DNA from: Zeus faber
Taxonomy: Eukaryota > Chordata > Actinopteri > Zeiformes > Zeidae
Length of the DNA: 64,000 nt
Reading direction: 5' to 3'
NCBI GenBank assembly: GCA_960531495.1
Contig: OY482847.1
Location: forward strand, 29,348,454 to 29,412,453
Numbering within the stretch: position 1 is the stretch's first letter; each line of letters begins with the position of its first letter. The notes under the pieces are model-generated. The model saw nothing but the letters and a program-made list of their open reading frames with translations, made no database searches and was not told where the DNA came from. A program made the position numbers and the translations under genes. Positions 45,034-64,000 of this stretch are shown piece after piece.

Positions 45034-46257
45034 TCCTACTTCAGGTGAGGACGTACCTGGATTCTGTTTGAAGTAAAGGACAAAGACTGAAACCCTGGAT
45101 AGGAAACCACACAAAAAGCTTGGATTTAGGGTCCTATGACTGGTCTTTATAAAGTCTGCGCTGATTGGTGAGACACAGCCTGCCTCACTACCATATAGGT
45201 CAGATGTAATTGACTATTTAATATACAATTTTTCATGCTATACATAATAAAATTAATGAATGGGGATATTTTCTTCAACTTAGAAGCGAGGGGGCATAGG
45301 GAAGGTGGGGGGGCGCAGATACGTATACTAAAACAAAAACTAACCTGAAAAAAGTACGTCACCGCGGGGAGGTCAATAGCTGTGTAAATAATTCGCAATG
45401 TATAAGATCATTTGATTTTGCTCCTGTAGAAGCCACAAGTCGGTATGATATCAACCTTGTTTTAAGAAAAACATGTTTTATTCGCAATGTCATGGAGACC
45501 ACTACCGATAATCCTAAGTAACAGCCACTTCTCTGACTGGTGGAGCTCGCTGCTACCATGGAATTGCTTACCGCACTGGCTGATGGGTACACAGGCGTGC
45601 AAACGCTGATATTTATATCCAGTTAAATTGTACCTATAAATGCAATTCATACTGAGGGTCTGACCCACCTTTATCTGACCACTGTCCGGGTCTGACTATA
45701 GACCACACAGTCGAGAAAAAGTGAAACGCTTTCATTTTTTGCTAGTCAGCCACCCGCCCCCCCACCCTCAATGACCCCCCCCCCCCCCCCTTCTAGTCCA
45801 AAAAATCTCCCCTTTCAAATGAATTGGTTTAAATTTTGTTTTGTACACAACCGTGCTTGATTCAATAGATTAATTTTTGTGACTATGAGCACGAAAAAGC
45901 GTGAGACCGGGTTGACCTGCCGCACAATTTGGTACGTCAACCACATATAAAAGCTGCTGTGACAGTCAAACAAATATCACGCCCAGGAATAGACTTTTTA
46001 CTTTTATTTCATTACTTAACTTCAATGGCTTTAAATATCCAAAAAAATGATGGCACTTATTTGCTTCCATCCTTATCTCCCACTGAAAGTATGATAAAAG
46101 TTTCTCGCTCCCCCTCCACACACACAGGATGTGGCTCACACCTTCAGATAGATGCACATATAGTAAAAATGGTTTCCTGTGAAAGGTTAGTTTCCATTAA
46201 CCAAACAGCTTCATCTGCACTGAGATCAGCCAGCGACTCGTTTGAGGTTCTGTGAGC
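45034..46257. other. Intergenic, upstream of il18rap
   Basis: No gene recognised. A C run lies near 45775-45791. Promoter elements of il18rap should lie near the right end, but no TATA box is obvious. Confidence 0.45.
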
Positions 46258-54837
<8,580 letters not shown>

Positions 54838-54946
54838 CAGACACACGGCAGATGGGAATATATTTTTAGTCTGCATGGAGTTCTCTGACGCCGGGTTAGA
54901 CAGGGTGGAAAAACGAGACCCCGAGCGACTCTCTAGTGGTGTGGCT

Positions 54947-57374
54947 TTAGGATTGATCCGTTTGGGACTTGAGCTTCCTCTCCCAGAGTTTCTGGTGGTC
55001 GGAGAATCCCTGCTTGCCCTTGTTGAAGGAGTTGGGTCCGGCGGACGTGGGAGTCTCCCTGAACGGCAACAAATTCAATCTCAGTTTACACCTTAACTTA
55101 GAAAAAATGTCAGAGGCCCAAGGGACCTCTATAGGTAAAAAAAAAAAAAAGCACAAAGTCAATCGGCTGTTCTAACATACGTGACATGTTAACTATGATT
55201 TTTCTTTTTATTGGCAAGGCCCAACTTGAGCCTGTAATCAGACCATATCAGTATCGGTGCACCCCTAGATAGAAGTTATTGCAAAGCAAAGAGTTGAAAG
55301 GGTACCTGCCGATGTTCTTCATTCTCATCTTTGCCTCGGGGGGCATCTCCTCTGGTTCACTCTGCGTGAGAGAAGACTTGCTCAGGATCGCACACATCTC
55401 GCTCGTCTACATGCAATTACAGACGCTCGTTGACTTGCTTACTTACATCATCGTCTTCATTAAAAACGGAGGCCAAGGTCTGCTTCTTAGCGGGGGGAGT
55501 TGGCACAGGCTCCTTGGGTTTCTGGAAGACCGTGGACGAAAGGTTAGAACGTTTTGACATCCCGCTCCAGGTAGTACCCTGTCCGGACCCGGCGTCTTGT
55601 ATACAGATAGTGTCTACGTAAGATGGATCCTCAATGGCTTTCGACATGTTCACGACTGTATTTAGGCCTGAAAGGAGTCCATGATTTCACCATCAGACAG
55701 CGAGGGTTTAGCAGAAGAAACTTGCAATAGACACAGTATTACAATACAGAACCCAACACCTACTTTTAGAAGTTGGTGCCAAGTTGGCAATCAGCTGATG
55801 GTTGCCAAACATTTATCACTTTGTTACTGAGCAATGATGATCCAACATATTTATACCCCATTTTTCAATACTCTCGCTTGGTTTACCATTTTTGACAGAG
55901 TAAATCAATGCACCGGGATAACTTGTTATCCATGGCGGACGTTTCTAGACAAACAGAGGTATATCTGCTTATTTTTTGGAATAATATATGAAAAGTGGTT
56001 GACAGAGCAACCAGGCCGCATGAGATGGTTGACAGTGGCCAAAATGTGGTTGCCCCGGGGCAACCGTTATAGTTTGGCCACGCCATCTAAATACTTACTG
56101 TTGCACCAAGTTTGATAGAGATCGGGTTTGACTTCTTTCCAATCTGACTGCTCATACCAAAGCCTATCTTGGAGACTTTGCTGGGTGCCGGCGTGTCTGT
56201 GGGGGACTCATTACCAGCTTCAGTTGTGAGCTGTGGGGCTGAGCGTTTGGATGCAGAGCCTCCTGATCCCGCAGTGCTGGAAGAGACAGGCTTAGTTTTC
56301 ACACTGCCTCGCCCCTCCTCTGGCCCTGCTTGAGGCAAGACAACTTTCCAAGGTGAGCAACAGCAGCATTGGAAATCAGGCAACTAACTCAACAGTTACC
56401 TGTAAGTGAATGCATGGATAAATGCATTCAAGATTACTTCAACACTCACAACAATCTAAACCAAAATCTTTTAATGATTTTTAAGACAATTTCATTGCAG
56501 TTGAAAGAGAGCCTCCCCCACAGCAAGGGATACATTGCAAAAGATGCTGCCTTCAATTGAAATGGGAACTCTGAAAAATCCGACCTCCGACTTGGAAAAG
56601 GGAAAAGGAGGTGTCATGCAAGTCGGAATATCGGAGCAGATCGCTCGGGCCCGAGTTCGCCGAGATGTCAACATGGCATCATACACCGTCCACGGTGACC
56701 AAGGCTCCCTTCGCGCGGGTTTTTAAATAGAGACCAAGTCTAACTTGGATTGAACTCCTCTGCAGTGTTTAACGTTCGCCAGCGTTTTGTAGCCTGTAGA
56801 TTTGAAAAGCTTCCCTAAACAAACACAACTGCACTGCTGGCGTCAGTGTTTTCACCAACAGAAGCAATGGGAGACACGGAGCTCGGATCTGGGGCCTACC
56901 GACTCGGAATTACAGATTTCCAAGATTCAACGGAACGCAGCATGGGAGTGGGGGAGTCTGTGATGCCGCTAACGCAACGTAATGAGATTCTAGCTAATAC
57001 GTTAGCAAAGGGCTCATCTGGCTAACTGCTCGAATCCAATGGCCGTTCTGAGCAATTTCACTGGCGTCAACGTTGCCGACACTAAAGGAAAATGTTTAAC
57101 GATATTACATTCGGCTGACGTTAGCGTTTCCAGAGGATTACGCTCGCTAGCTGCCTGCAAGTGTTAGCTAACGCGCATTGTAAACGTCGCATTTGTCGAG
57201 GGTCACTTGCAAAAAAAAAAAAAAAAAAAAAAACTACCCTGGCGCCAGGTGCTAGTTAAGCGGCAAATAAAACGAAGATACTGGTTCATTTTCAAAAGTA
57301 CAAATGTCTGAAACCGCACAAATATCACCTCCATCGTCGGTGCTAAACTTGCTTCTACGCTTGTAATCCGCCAT
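54947..57374 (-). CDS. pcnp: PEST proteolytic signal-containing nuclear protein
   Basis: Five exons on the minus strand: 57374-57329 (start MADYKRRSK), 56325-56099, 55521-55447, 55361-55306 and 55058-54947. All are GT-AG and in frame, giving 171 residues (human 178). Signature segments match human PCNP: GGPEE and VKTKPVSSS at the start of exon 2, [47 protein letters not shown] and [19 protein letters not shown]. The protein is small, nuclear, largely disordered and rich in P, E, S and T. In human it is a target of the ubiquitin ligase NIRF/UHRF2. No domain is lost. The gene is divergent from stk16, about 1.2 kb apart. Confidence 0.9.
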
Positions 57375-58042
57375 CATGATATTCCCAACTAGCGAGTCGC
57401 GGACGATTCGTTCGTACCGAATGATAGTTATGTTTTAAAATTGAATCGGCCGTTTCGTTTGCGACTCGGTGGACGCAGCCCGCGGCGCTACCAAGCGTTC
57501 GCCGAGTTTCGAACGTCAATTCGACATTTGACATCACCGCGACAAGTGCAGGGTCCGGCACTACCACCCGAAGCCGTTGTCGCTCAGCCACTTTCGTCCA
57601 CGGAAAACGAAACATGTCCGATTGTGCAAACGACTTGCCTACATTTTCTCTCTTAATGTTCATTGATGTGTGAACCAACATCTAGACACAACAACTTCAG
57701 CGGCGGCGGAGGAGGAGGAGGAGGAGGAGGAGGAGGAGAGGGTCCGACAGCCTGACCCGTTTCGAGTACGTCCGGATTTATTCCAACAAAATCAAACGAA
57801 CGAAGCGTCGAACAGACGAACGAATCCTTTTTTCTTTTTTTTCGTCAAGAGTTGAGTCTCAAAAAAAAAGAGTTGAACCTTTATTTACATAAACCGACTA
57901 CAGTACGTGTTGATCACCACTAAAGCCGGCGGAGCGCTGTGCGCTCAAACAGCTGTTTAGTGCTGGAGAAGAGGAAGATGGAGGGAGAAACATGACAAAA
58001 TACCAGTTTAAACAAACTGGATAAACATTCAGGTAAAAAAAA

Positions 58043-58075
<33 letters not shown>

Positions 58076-58615
58076 CCCAAATCCAAGAGACGGTTTGATT
58101 TGGGGTGGTTTGCGTTCAGTTCAACGTACCTGGATGGCCAGTACGCGACACTCTGTGACCGTTTGGTGTCGAAGGCTAGCTTCGAGAACACTGGAAGATC
58201 TCTATCACTGAGACAGTCCCATCTGTTTGTTTTTCACATAAAAGTCATTCGTCTTCGTAAGGTGCCAGAGCTTTGTTGCACGGACAATTAGCATATTACA
58301 ACTTAACAGTCTGATAAAGAAAACACACAGAGTCTGCAAAATGTGTTAAAAGCACATGATGCATTAAAAGGCTATGGCAGGGGCTACGTTTCTAGTATTG
58401 GTTGTGGGTATAAATATAGATGGGATGTTATAAAAAAATTATTTAAATCATATAAATAAGTTATTACACTATTATTACAATATTTGAATATTTTTCTTAT
58501 CGCAGATGTTGAGGTGTGTGTGTGTGTGTGTCTTTCGCTCTCTCTCTCTCTCTCCCCGCTAATTCCCCTCATTCTGTTTGACCCTCAGCAGCCTGTCAGC
58601 AATGCACCAGGAGAC
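57375..58615. promoter_or_regulatory. Divergent pcnp/stk16 upstream region
   Basis: Between the start codons of pcnp (minus) and stk16 (plus). The part near pcnp is CpG-rich, as expected of a housekeeping promoter; a (GGA)n run lies at about 57706-57740 and a TA run near 58047-58065. A CT-rich tract near 58538-58556 precedes the stk16 coding exon. Transcript starts are not resolved. Confidence 0.5.
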
Positions 58616-59253
58616 ATGGGCCAATCCCTGTGCTTATGCTCCCGTGGCGCCATCACCATCGACAACAAGAAATACTTTTTTATCCAGAAGCTAGATGAAG
58701 GGTAAGCCGTGTTGTTCCATCTGCCCACTTGTGAGAGTAAATCTCAATCTCACCCATGCCCTCACCCCGTCTCATCAGTGGGTTCAGCTACGTGGACCTG
58801 GTGGAGGGGGTGCAGGACGGCCGCTTCTACGCCCTGAAGAGGATCCTGTGCCACGACCGCGAGGGGCGCCAGGAGGCACAGACCGAGGTGGAAATGCACC
58901 AGCTCTTCAACCACCCCAACATCCTCAGCCTGGCCGCGCACACCTTTGTGGACCGTGGCGGCAAGAGCGAAGCGTGGCTGCTGCTGCCGTACGTCCGAGT
59001 GAGTCATCTAAGTGTTCCATCTTCATATTGACGTATCGATCGGCTTTAAATGGAAATCGGAACGTTATTTTGGGGAATTTTTTGTAATTATAATGGCTTT
59101 GGGATGCTCGTGCTTCCAGAAGGGAAGCCTTTGGTCGGTTCTGGAGAAGCTTCGAGACAAGGGCAGCGTGATGCCGGAGAGACGGATCTTACATATCTTG
59201 CATGGCATCTGTGCCGGCCTCAAAGCCATGCATGACCTGGGCTACGCTCACAG

Positions 59254-59341
<88 letters not shown>

Positions 59342-60901
59342 CCAAGCAATTGCTGTTTGAAAATGTCCTTTTTATCCTTCTCAATGGGTCTGTCGTGCTT
59401 TTCGCTTCCCATCAGAGACTTGAAACCCACCAACGTGCTTCTGGAGGAGGATGACCGGCCTCTTCTGATGGACCTGGGTTCTATGAACAGAGCCAGAATA
59501 GAGGTGAGAGTGCCAAGCGTTTTAACCCACTGCCTCGAGTTTGAGGTCGCATTTCAGGCCGCGTCGCATACACGTATTTGCGATTCTACAACCCACGCCA
59601 TAACGTGAAACCTTCATAGAACACCCACAAAACCTCTCTAGAATTTAGATTGAAGGGTTAGGGTTGGAATTTCATTGCCATTCACTTTGTTGCAAGTAAT
59701 CCGAATCATTTTGCTAAAAATATTGTAATCTTCACACTGTTTATTGAGATCTTGTCTATAAAATCTGGTTACATCTCCACAGCTGCCTAGGATTTCTATT
59801 AAATACTCCTCTCCCAGATAGATTGATAGATAGATTAACGGGTAGATAGATGATGGATATATGGATGGATAGATACATAGGCAGGTACTTTATTCACCCC
59901 TGAAGGGAAATTGCAATTTCTATTAAAGGGGACATATTATACTCATTTCCACTTTCTATATATTTTTTCTGGGACTCCAGTTAGAGTAGCTCACAGTTCA
60001 AAAAATACATTATTTATCTTATACTGGCCCTTTTTCTTCTGCTCAGTTCAGCCTGACTGACTGAAACAAGCCATATTAGCTCCCATCTATTTAATGCCCC
60101 CCTCCCTAAAAGCCCAATCTTCTGATTGGCTGACTTCTGGAAGCATGCTGAAGCTACATTGTATACGCCCACTGTCTGTACTGAAACTGTTCACAAGCCA
60201 TTTGGTCCGATTATCAATACAAGACAAACATTTCAGTGATGTAATGCGGCTCTAAGCTCATCGGGCCCGGTCCTTCGGCGGCGGAGATCCTCCTCCGGTT
60301 CGGAGGCTGTCTTGAGGCGGTGCTGGAGTTGCTTGGAGCCCGGCCAGGTGTGTGAGGGTTCCCTCCGCTCTGTGCGCGCCCGTGGACAGGGGCTCTGTTC
60401 CTGCTCCGTCGGCACAGTTTTCTGAGTCGATCCGGGGGAATTAGGGAAACGGGGAGGTGACGGAAACACTGCTGGCTGATTATGTTGACATAGATGAGGA
60501 AACAGATTCAGACTGTTTGGCCTTTGCCAACACAGACTGTCCAGACGATTAAATTTACACCTGAGAGGATATCAATTTTTAGATATTTTGATAATACATA
60601 TGGACACTCGGTCAAACAACTTCCAAGACAGACTGAGCGGGTGGGTGGTGTGGGCGGGTGGTCTTTTTACCTCTATATTTAACACTTTGGCCTTGTATAA
60701 TATAAACATCCGACATTGTTACATTATATATGTGACAGAAAATGTGGAAAAGCACAATAGGCCCGCTTTAAATAATAATAAAATATGAAAAAAGCAAATG
60801 GCAAAGTATGGAAAATATACAGTTAACCCAATAAAAAACAAGATAGACTGCCAATATATACTAAACATTAAAGGGGAAATTATTATTATTATTTGACACA
60901 A

Positions 60902-60936
<35 letters not shown>

Positions 60937-60958
60937 ATGTGCATGTGCGTGCGTGCGC

Positions 60959-60997
<39 letters not shown>

Positions 60998-61063
60998 ACG
61001 AATAAACCTCTTGAATATATATGTATATATTTAAATATGTTTGTGTGTGTGTGTATATATATG

Positions 61064-61095
<32 letters not shown>

Positions 61096-61107
61096 TGTAT
61101 GTATGTA

Positions 61108-61145
<38 letters not shown>

Positions 61146-63968
61146 ATCGTTATAGAAAAATAAATGGTAAATGGACTTCAATTTATATAGCGCTTTTGTA
61201 ATCTGGCGACAGCTCCAAGTGTTTTACAGTACATGCCTCACATTTACCCATTCACACACACATCGATGGCGGCGCCAACCGTGCAAGTTGACACCTGCTC
61301 AATTAGAGCAGTTACAGTCGGGGTTCAGCGTCTTGCTCAAGGACACTTCAACGTGCTGCCAGGAGGAGACTGAGATCTACCCGGCAACATTCTGATTACC
61401 GGACGACATGCTCTACCTCCTGCGCCACCATCGCCCCCATAAAAATGAAATAGACCTGAAAAATAAAAAGGTCATGTCCAAAAATAAAACATATGGTTCT
61501 ATACAATAACCTGTGAAACACTGAAGCAGAGAGACAAAATATAACCCCTAAATGGTAAACAAAGTCATTGACAATAAGCCTCTACACCAAAACCAAAAAT
61601 CAACAGTAAACATCTATACGCTGCTATCTATTAAACCAATCCACATTATGGATAATTGGTTGTGCAGAAGAGTTGTACAGTATTTATGGAATAGTAGATT
61701 CCATAAACGGTCCTCTGCCTGTGCCGGGTTTAAAAATGGAGATTTAAATTTGCTACAGGTCCGAGGCACCAGGGAAGCCATGAGCATCCAAGATTGGGCC
61801 GCCCAGCGCTGCACGATATCCTACAGAGCCCCCGAGCTCTTCAATGTGGAGAGCCACTGCATTATCGACCAGCGCACCGATATCTGGGTAGGATTTGCTA
61901 TTATTTGTCCCGTCCGAAGATTCTCCTTCGTATCCTCCTAGTATATCATGTCCAGGGTTCCTACCAGGTCCTTGAGATGCTTGATGTGCTTGAATTCCCT
62001 CCTCAGAAATTGAAGTGCTGGAATACCTTGAAAATAGTCCCCTTTTATGCTGAAGTGTTTGGAAAAATGCATTCATTAAAAACCTGTGAAATTCCCACTG
62101 GTTTTGTTATTCAAAAGAAAAGCAATGTAAATATAAATTGAATCATGTATGGTTGGAGACATAAAGAATAGACAATGAGACTCAGATTATATTATAATTA
62201 AATTAATAAAGATTACATTGAAAATGTATAATATTTGTTTTGCTTTAAGTCCTTGAAAATTAGAAATGACTTTCAAGTCCTTCAAAGGCCTTGAATTTCA
62301 TTTTGCAATACCAGAATAAACCCTGTTCTTGAGCTATTTGACAATTTCTTCGAGTGATTCTAAACAAATAATTTGAGACCAATAATTGAAACAGATTAAA
62401 TGAATAATTAGACACACACTATTTTATTGTCTTATTGTATATATGAAATGTGCTTTGTCGCAGTGTGTAAGTTTGATGTTCTGTCCCTAGTGAGCCGCTA
62501 ATCCCAAAATGAAAGAATAAATGGACATTTTAAGGGACCGTTTCCCCCCTCCCTGCCCACTGCAGTCGTTGGGGTGCGTGCTGTACTGCATGATGATGCT
62601 GGAGGGTCCGTTCGACCTGGTGTTCCAGAAAGGGGACAGCGTGGCCTTGGCGGTCCAGAACGCCGTGACCATTCCGCAGCCTTGCAGGTCGACCAGTTTC
62701 CCTTTTCAGGGATCGCTTTCTGCATCTTTCCGTTTCCTCTTTCTCTGCTTATTGTGCTGGATGGGAGGAAACAGACCCACGGGCCTTTCCACGTCTCTCG
62801 ACAAAAACTGTGAAACTGACTTGTGAAAGTGCAATGCCACCCACTTTGCTCTGCTTTCATCAGGATGTTGTTTTATTTTGCCTTCCTAAAAAAAAAATAG
62901 AGCGAGAGAGAGAGAGAAGTACGCCCACTGGTTGTGGTTTTGTCTTCTAGAAACTACATTGTAGGATTCTTACCAGGTCCTGGTGCTAAAAGTGCTTGAA
63001 TTTCATCCTCAGAAATTTCAATAGTACCTTGAAAATAGCCGCTTTTGTGCTGAAACACGATCATAGAAACTCTGGCTTTATTATTTAAATTGTAACGTAA
63101 TAAAACACTTCCAGAATCCAGAATGACATCAATTATGCCAGACATTTATAATGATAGACTATGAGATTAATAATAGATATATATATATAGACACTAATAT
63201 AAATAATAGACAATGAGACTGATTATATTATAGTTAAATTAATAACGTCACATCAAAAATGTATTATTTGTTTTGCACGAAGGGCCTGAAAATGGGGGGG
63301 GGGGGGTGCTTAAGGTACTTGAAAGCCCTTGAATTTCATTTTTTAATGCAGAATTAACCCTGATAATTACTTTTTTTTTTTTCCTTTCTGTCAATGTTGA
63401 CTTTTTCTGATGAAGTACCTTTTACCTCATGGACTTATAATGTCAGTTAGAACATAATAATTGACATAATCAAATTGTCTCTTGTCGAACATACTACCAT
63501 GTGTCAACATTGCACCATCTGATGTGTTTGCCATAGCCCTCGGCGCTGACACCATTTAGCCTGTTTATCAGGTCATTTTCCAGTGTTGGTGCTTCCCCGT
63601 GTTCGTCAAATGCGCCTCTGTACTTTTTCCGAATACTACTGATAAGATAAGGTCACACTTTATGAATCCCGAGTGGAAATTTAAGCATTTTATCTTTCGA
63701 CTTGGTGATTTTTTCATTCGAATGGGGACTTTCAATTTTTTTTTTGCCTCTATATTTTAAATCTACATGTATTTACTGTCACTCAGAATCAAGTGGTGTG
63801 ATTTTCATAAATATTTGTTTTCTGCCCAGCTACTCGGAAGGCCTGCAGATGCTGCTCAGCTCCATCATGGCGTCCAACCCCCAGGAGAGACCCAACGTCA
63901 ACTGGGTCCTCGACCAAGTCCAAGACCTACGGACTCGCAGCCCCAACACACAGACCGACATGGTGTGA
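58616..63968 (+). CDS. stk16: Serine/threonine kinase 16 (NAK family, myristoylated)
   Basis: Seven exons, GT-AG, in frame, 305 residues like human STK16: 58616-58701, 58779-58998, 59120-59253, 59416-59503, 61759-61887, 62566-62687, 63830-63968. The N-terminus MGQSLCLCS keeps Gly2 for myristoylation and Cys6/Cys8 for palmitoylation, which place the kinase on Golgi membranes. Kinase motifs: glycine loop around DEGGFSYV, catalytic lysine in YALKRIL, HRDLKPTN, DLGSMN in place of DFG as usual for this kinase, and RAPELF. All expected catalytic residues are present. It is a constitutively active kinase linked to secretion and the cell cycle. Introns 4-6 are filled with repeats. The stop TGA at 63966-63968 lies just inside the window. 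Confidence 0.95.
59255..59339. repeat. (CA)n microsatellite starting at a splice donor
   Basis: The CA run begins within the donor of stk16 exon 3 (CAG then gtacacacac...) and runs for about 85 bp. CA repeats near donors are known binding sites of hnRNP L. Confidence 0.95.
59815..59922. repeat. Degenerate GATA/GATG run with a LINE-like tail
   Basis: Degenerate GATA/GGAT repeats followed by actttattcacccctgaagg, a phrase common at the ends of dispersed fish retroelements. Family not assigned. Confidence 0.4.
59923..60771. mobile_element. TTAA-bounded non-autonomous DNA element
   Basis: Left end ttaaaggggacatattatac and right end, read in reverse complement, ttaaagcgggcctattgtgc, form an imperfect inverted repeat with TTAA at both outer edges, which suggests the piggyBac type. 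About 850 bp without a transposase, in stk16 intron 4. Confidence 0.6.
60905..61145. repeat. Compound microsatellite (TG, TA, TATG)
   Basis: TG run, TA run, then TATG/TGTA and TA runs in succession. Confidence 0.95.
61155..61440. mobile_element. Common dispersed fish repeat, class not assigned
   Basis: Contains atggtaaatggact...tatatagcgc, cacatttacccattcacaca, ttcagcgtcttgctcaagga and a closing tcctgcgccaccatcg, phrases of a repeat that I know as very frequent in teleost genomes. No coding capacity. Confidence 0.55.
61952..62330. mobile_element. Short repeat with CAGGGTT ends, copy 1
   Basis: Starts cagggttcctaccaggtcct and ends aaaccctg, so it has short hAT-like inverted ends. A diverged copy is at 62962-63372 in the next intron. 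Confidence 0.6.
62962..63372. mobile_element. Short repeat with CAGGGTT-type ends, copy 2
   Basis: Diverged relative of 61952-62330: shared ttaccaggtcct, gtgcttgaatttcat, cctcagaaatt, agacaatgagact and the closing taaccctg. A G run (63294-63306) interrupts it. Confidence 0.6.
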
Positions 63969-64000
63969 GCGCGCCCCATCTCACAGAACCGCCTTGGAGT

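Noticed and set aside
57670-57855. Frame with a poly-glutamate run
   Set aside because: Made by a GGA repeat in the pcnp/stk16 upstream region, with no other support.

Overview
The window looks like nuclear DNA of a teleost fish. It is crowded with (CA)n, (TA)n and tetranucleotide microsatellites, carries Tc1-type and hAT-type DNA transposons and a fossil of the Ty3/gypsy kind, and holds split vertebrate genes with GT-AG introns whose predicted proteins match human families from end to end. All gene names come from remembered protein families; no search was run.

Layout. 1-17 kb: no host gene recognised. This part holds microsatellites, two Tc1/mariner elements (4589-6003 and 11453-13048), and a Ty3/gypsy fossil (about 6990-10800) with a hAT element (8518-10655) inserted in it. 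17-33 kb: a run of four plus-strand genes with cilium or axoneme roles or likely roles: a C16orf46-like gene, spag6 (armadillo protein of the axonemal central pair), dnaaf11/lrrc6 (dynein arm assembly) and ift80 (IFT-B). The last two are uninterrupted full-length reading frames although their human counterparts have many introns, so they look like intact retrogenes. The spag6 copy has a broken 3' end. 33-36.6 kb: repeats and a non-autonomous hAT element with its target duplication. 36.6-53 kb: il18r1 and il18rap, head to tail as in mammals, with a tandem partial duplication of the il18r1 last exon between them. 54.9-64 kb: pcnp on the minus strand and stk16 on the plus strand, head to head.

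The most interesting signal lies in the 16-33.5 kb cilium block. Five diverged copies of a short module sit at about 16.0, 19.9, 26.2, 29.7 and 33.2 kb. Each has a CRE-like palindrome (TGACGTCA or a near form), and most also have RFX X-box-like palindromes. Four copies lie upstream of one of the four cilium genes; the fifth precedes a small unidentified reading frame. In addition, the sequences downstream of dnaaf11 and of ift80 are homologous to each other over about 330-360 bp, and a perfect X-box lies 19 bp before the dnaaf11 start codon. Together this suggests a cilium/testis expression neighbourhood built from repeated flanking modules and captured cDNAs. The alternative is a dispersed repeat that happens to flank these genes. 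A genome-wide repeat search and testis or ciliated-tissue RNA data would separate the two.
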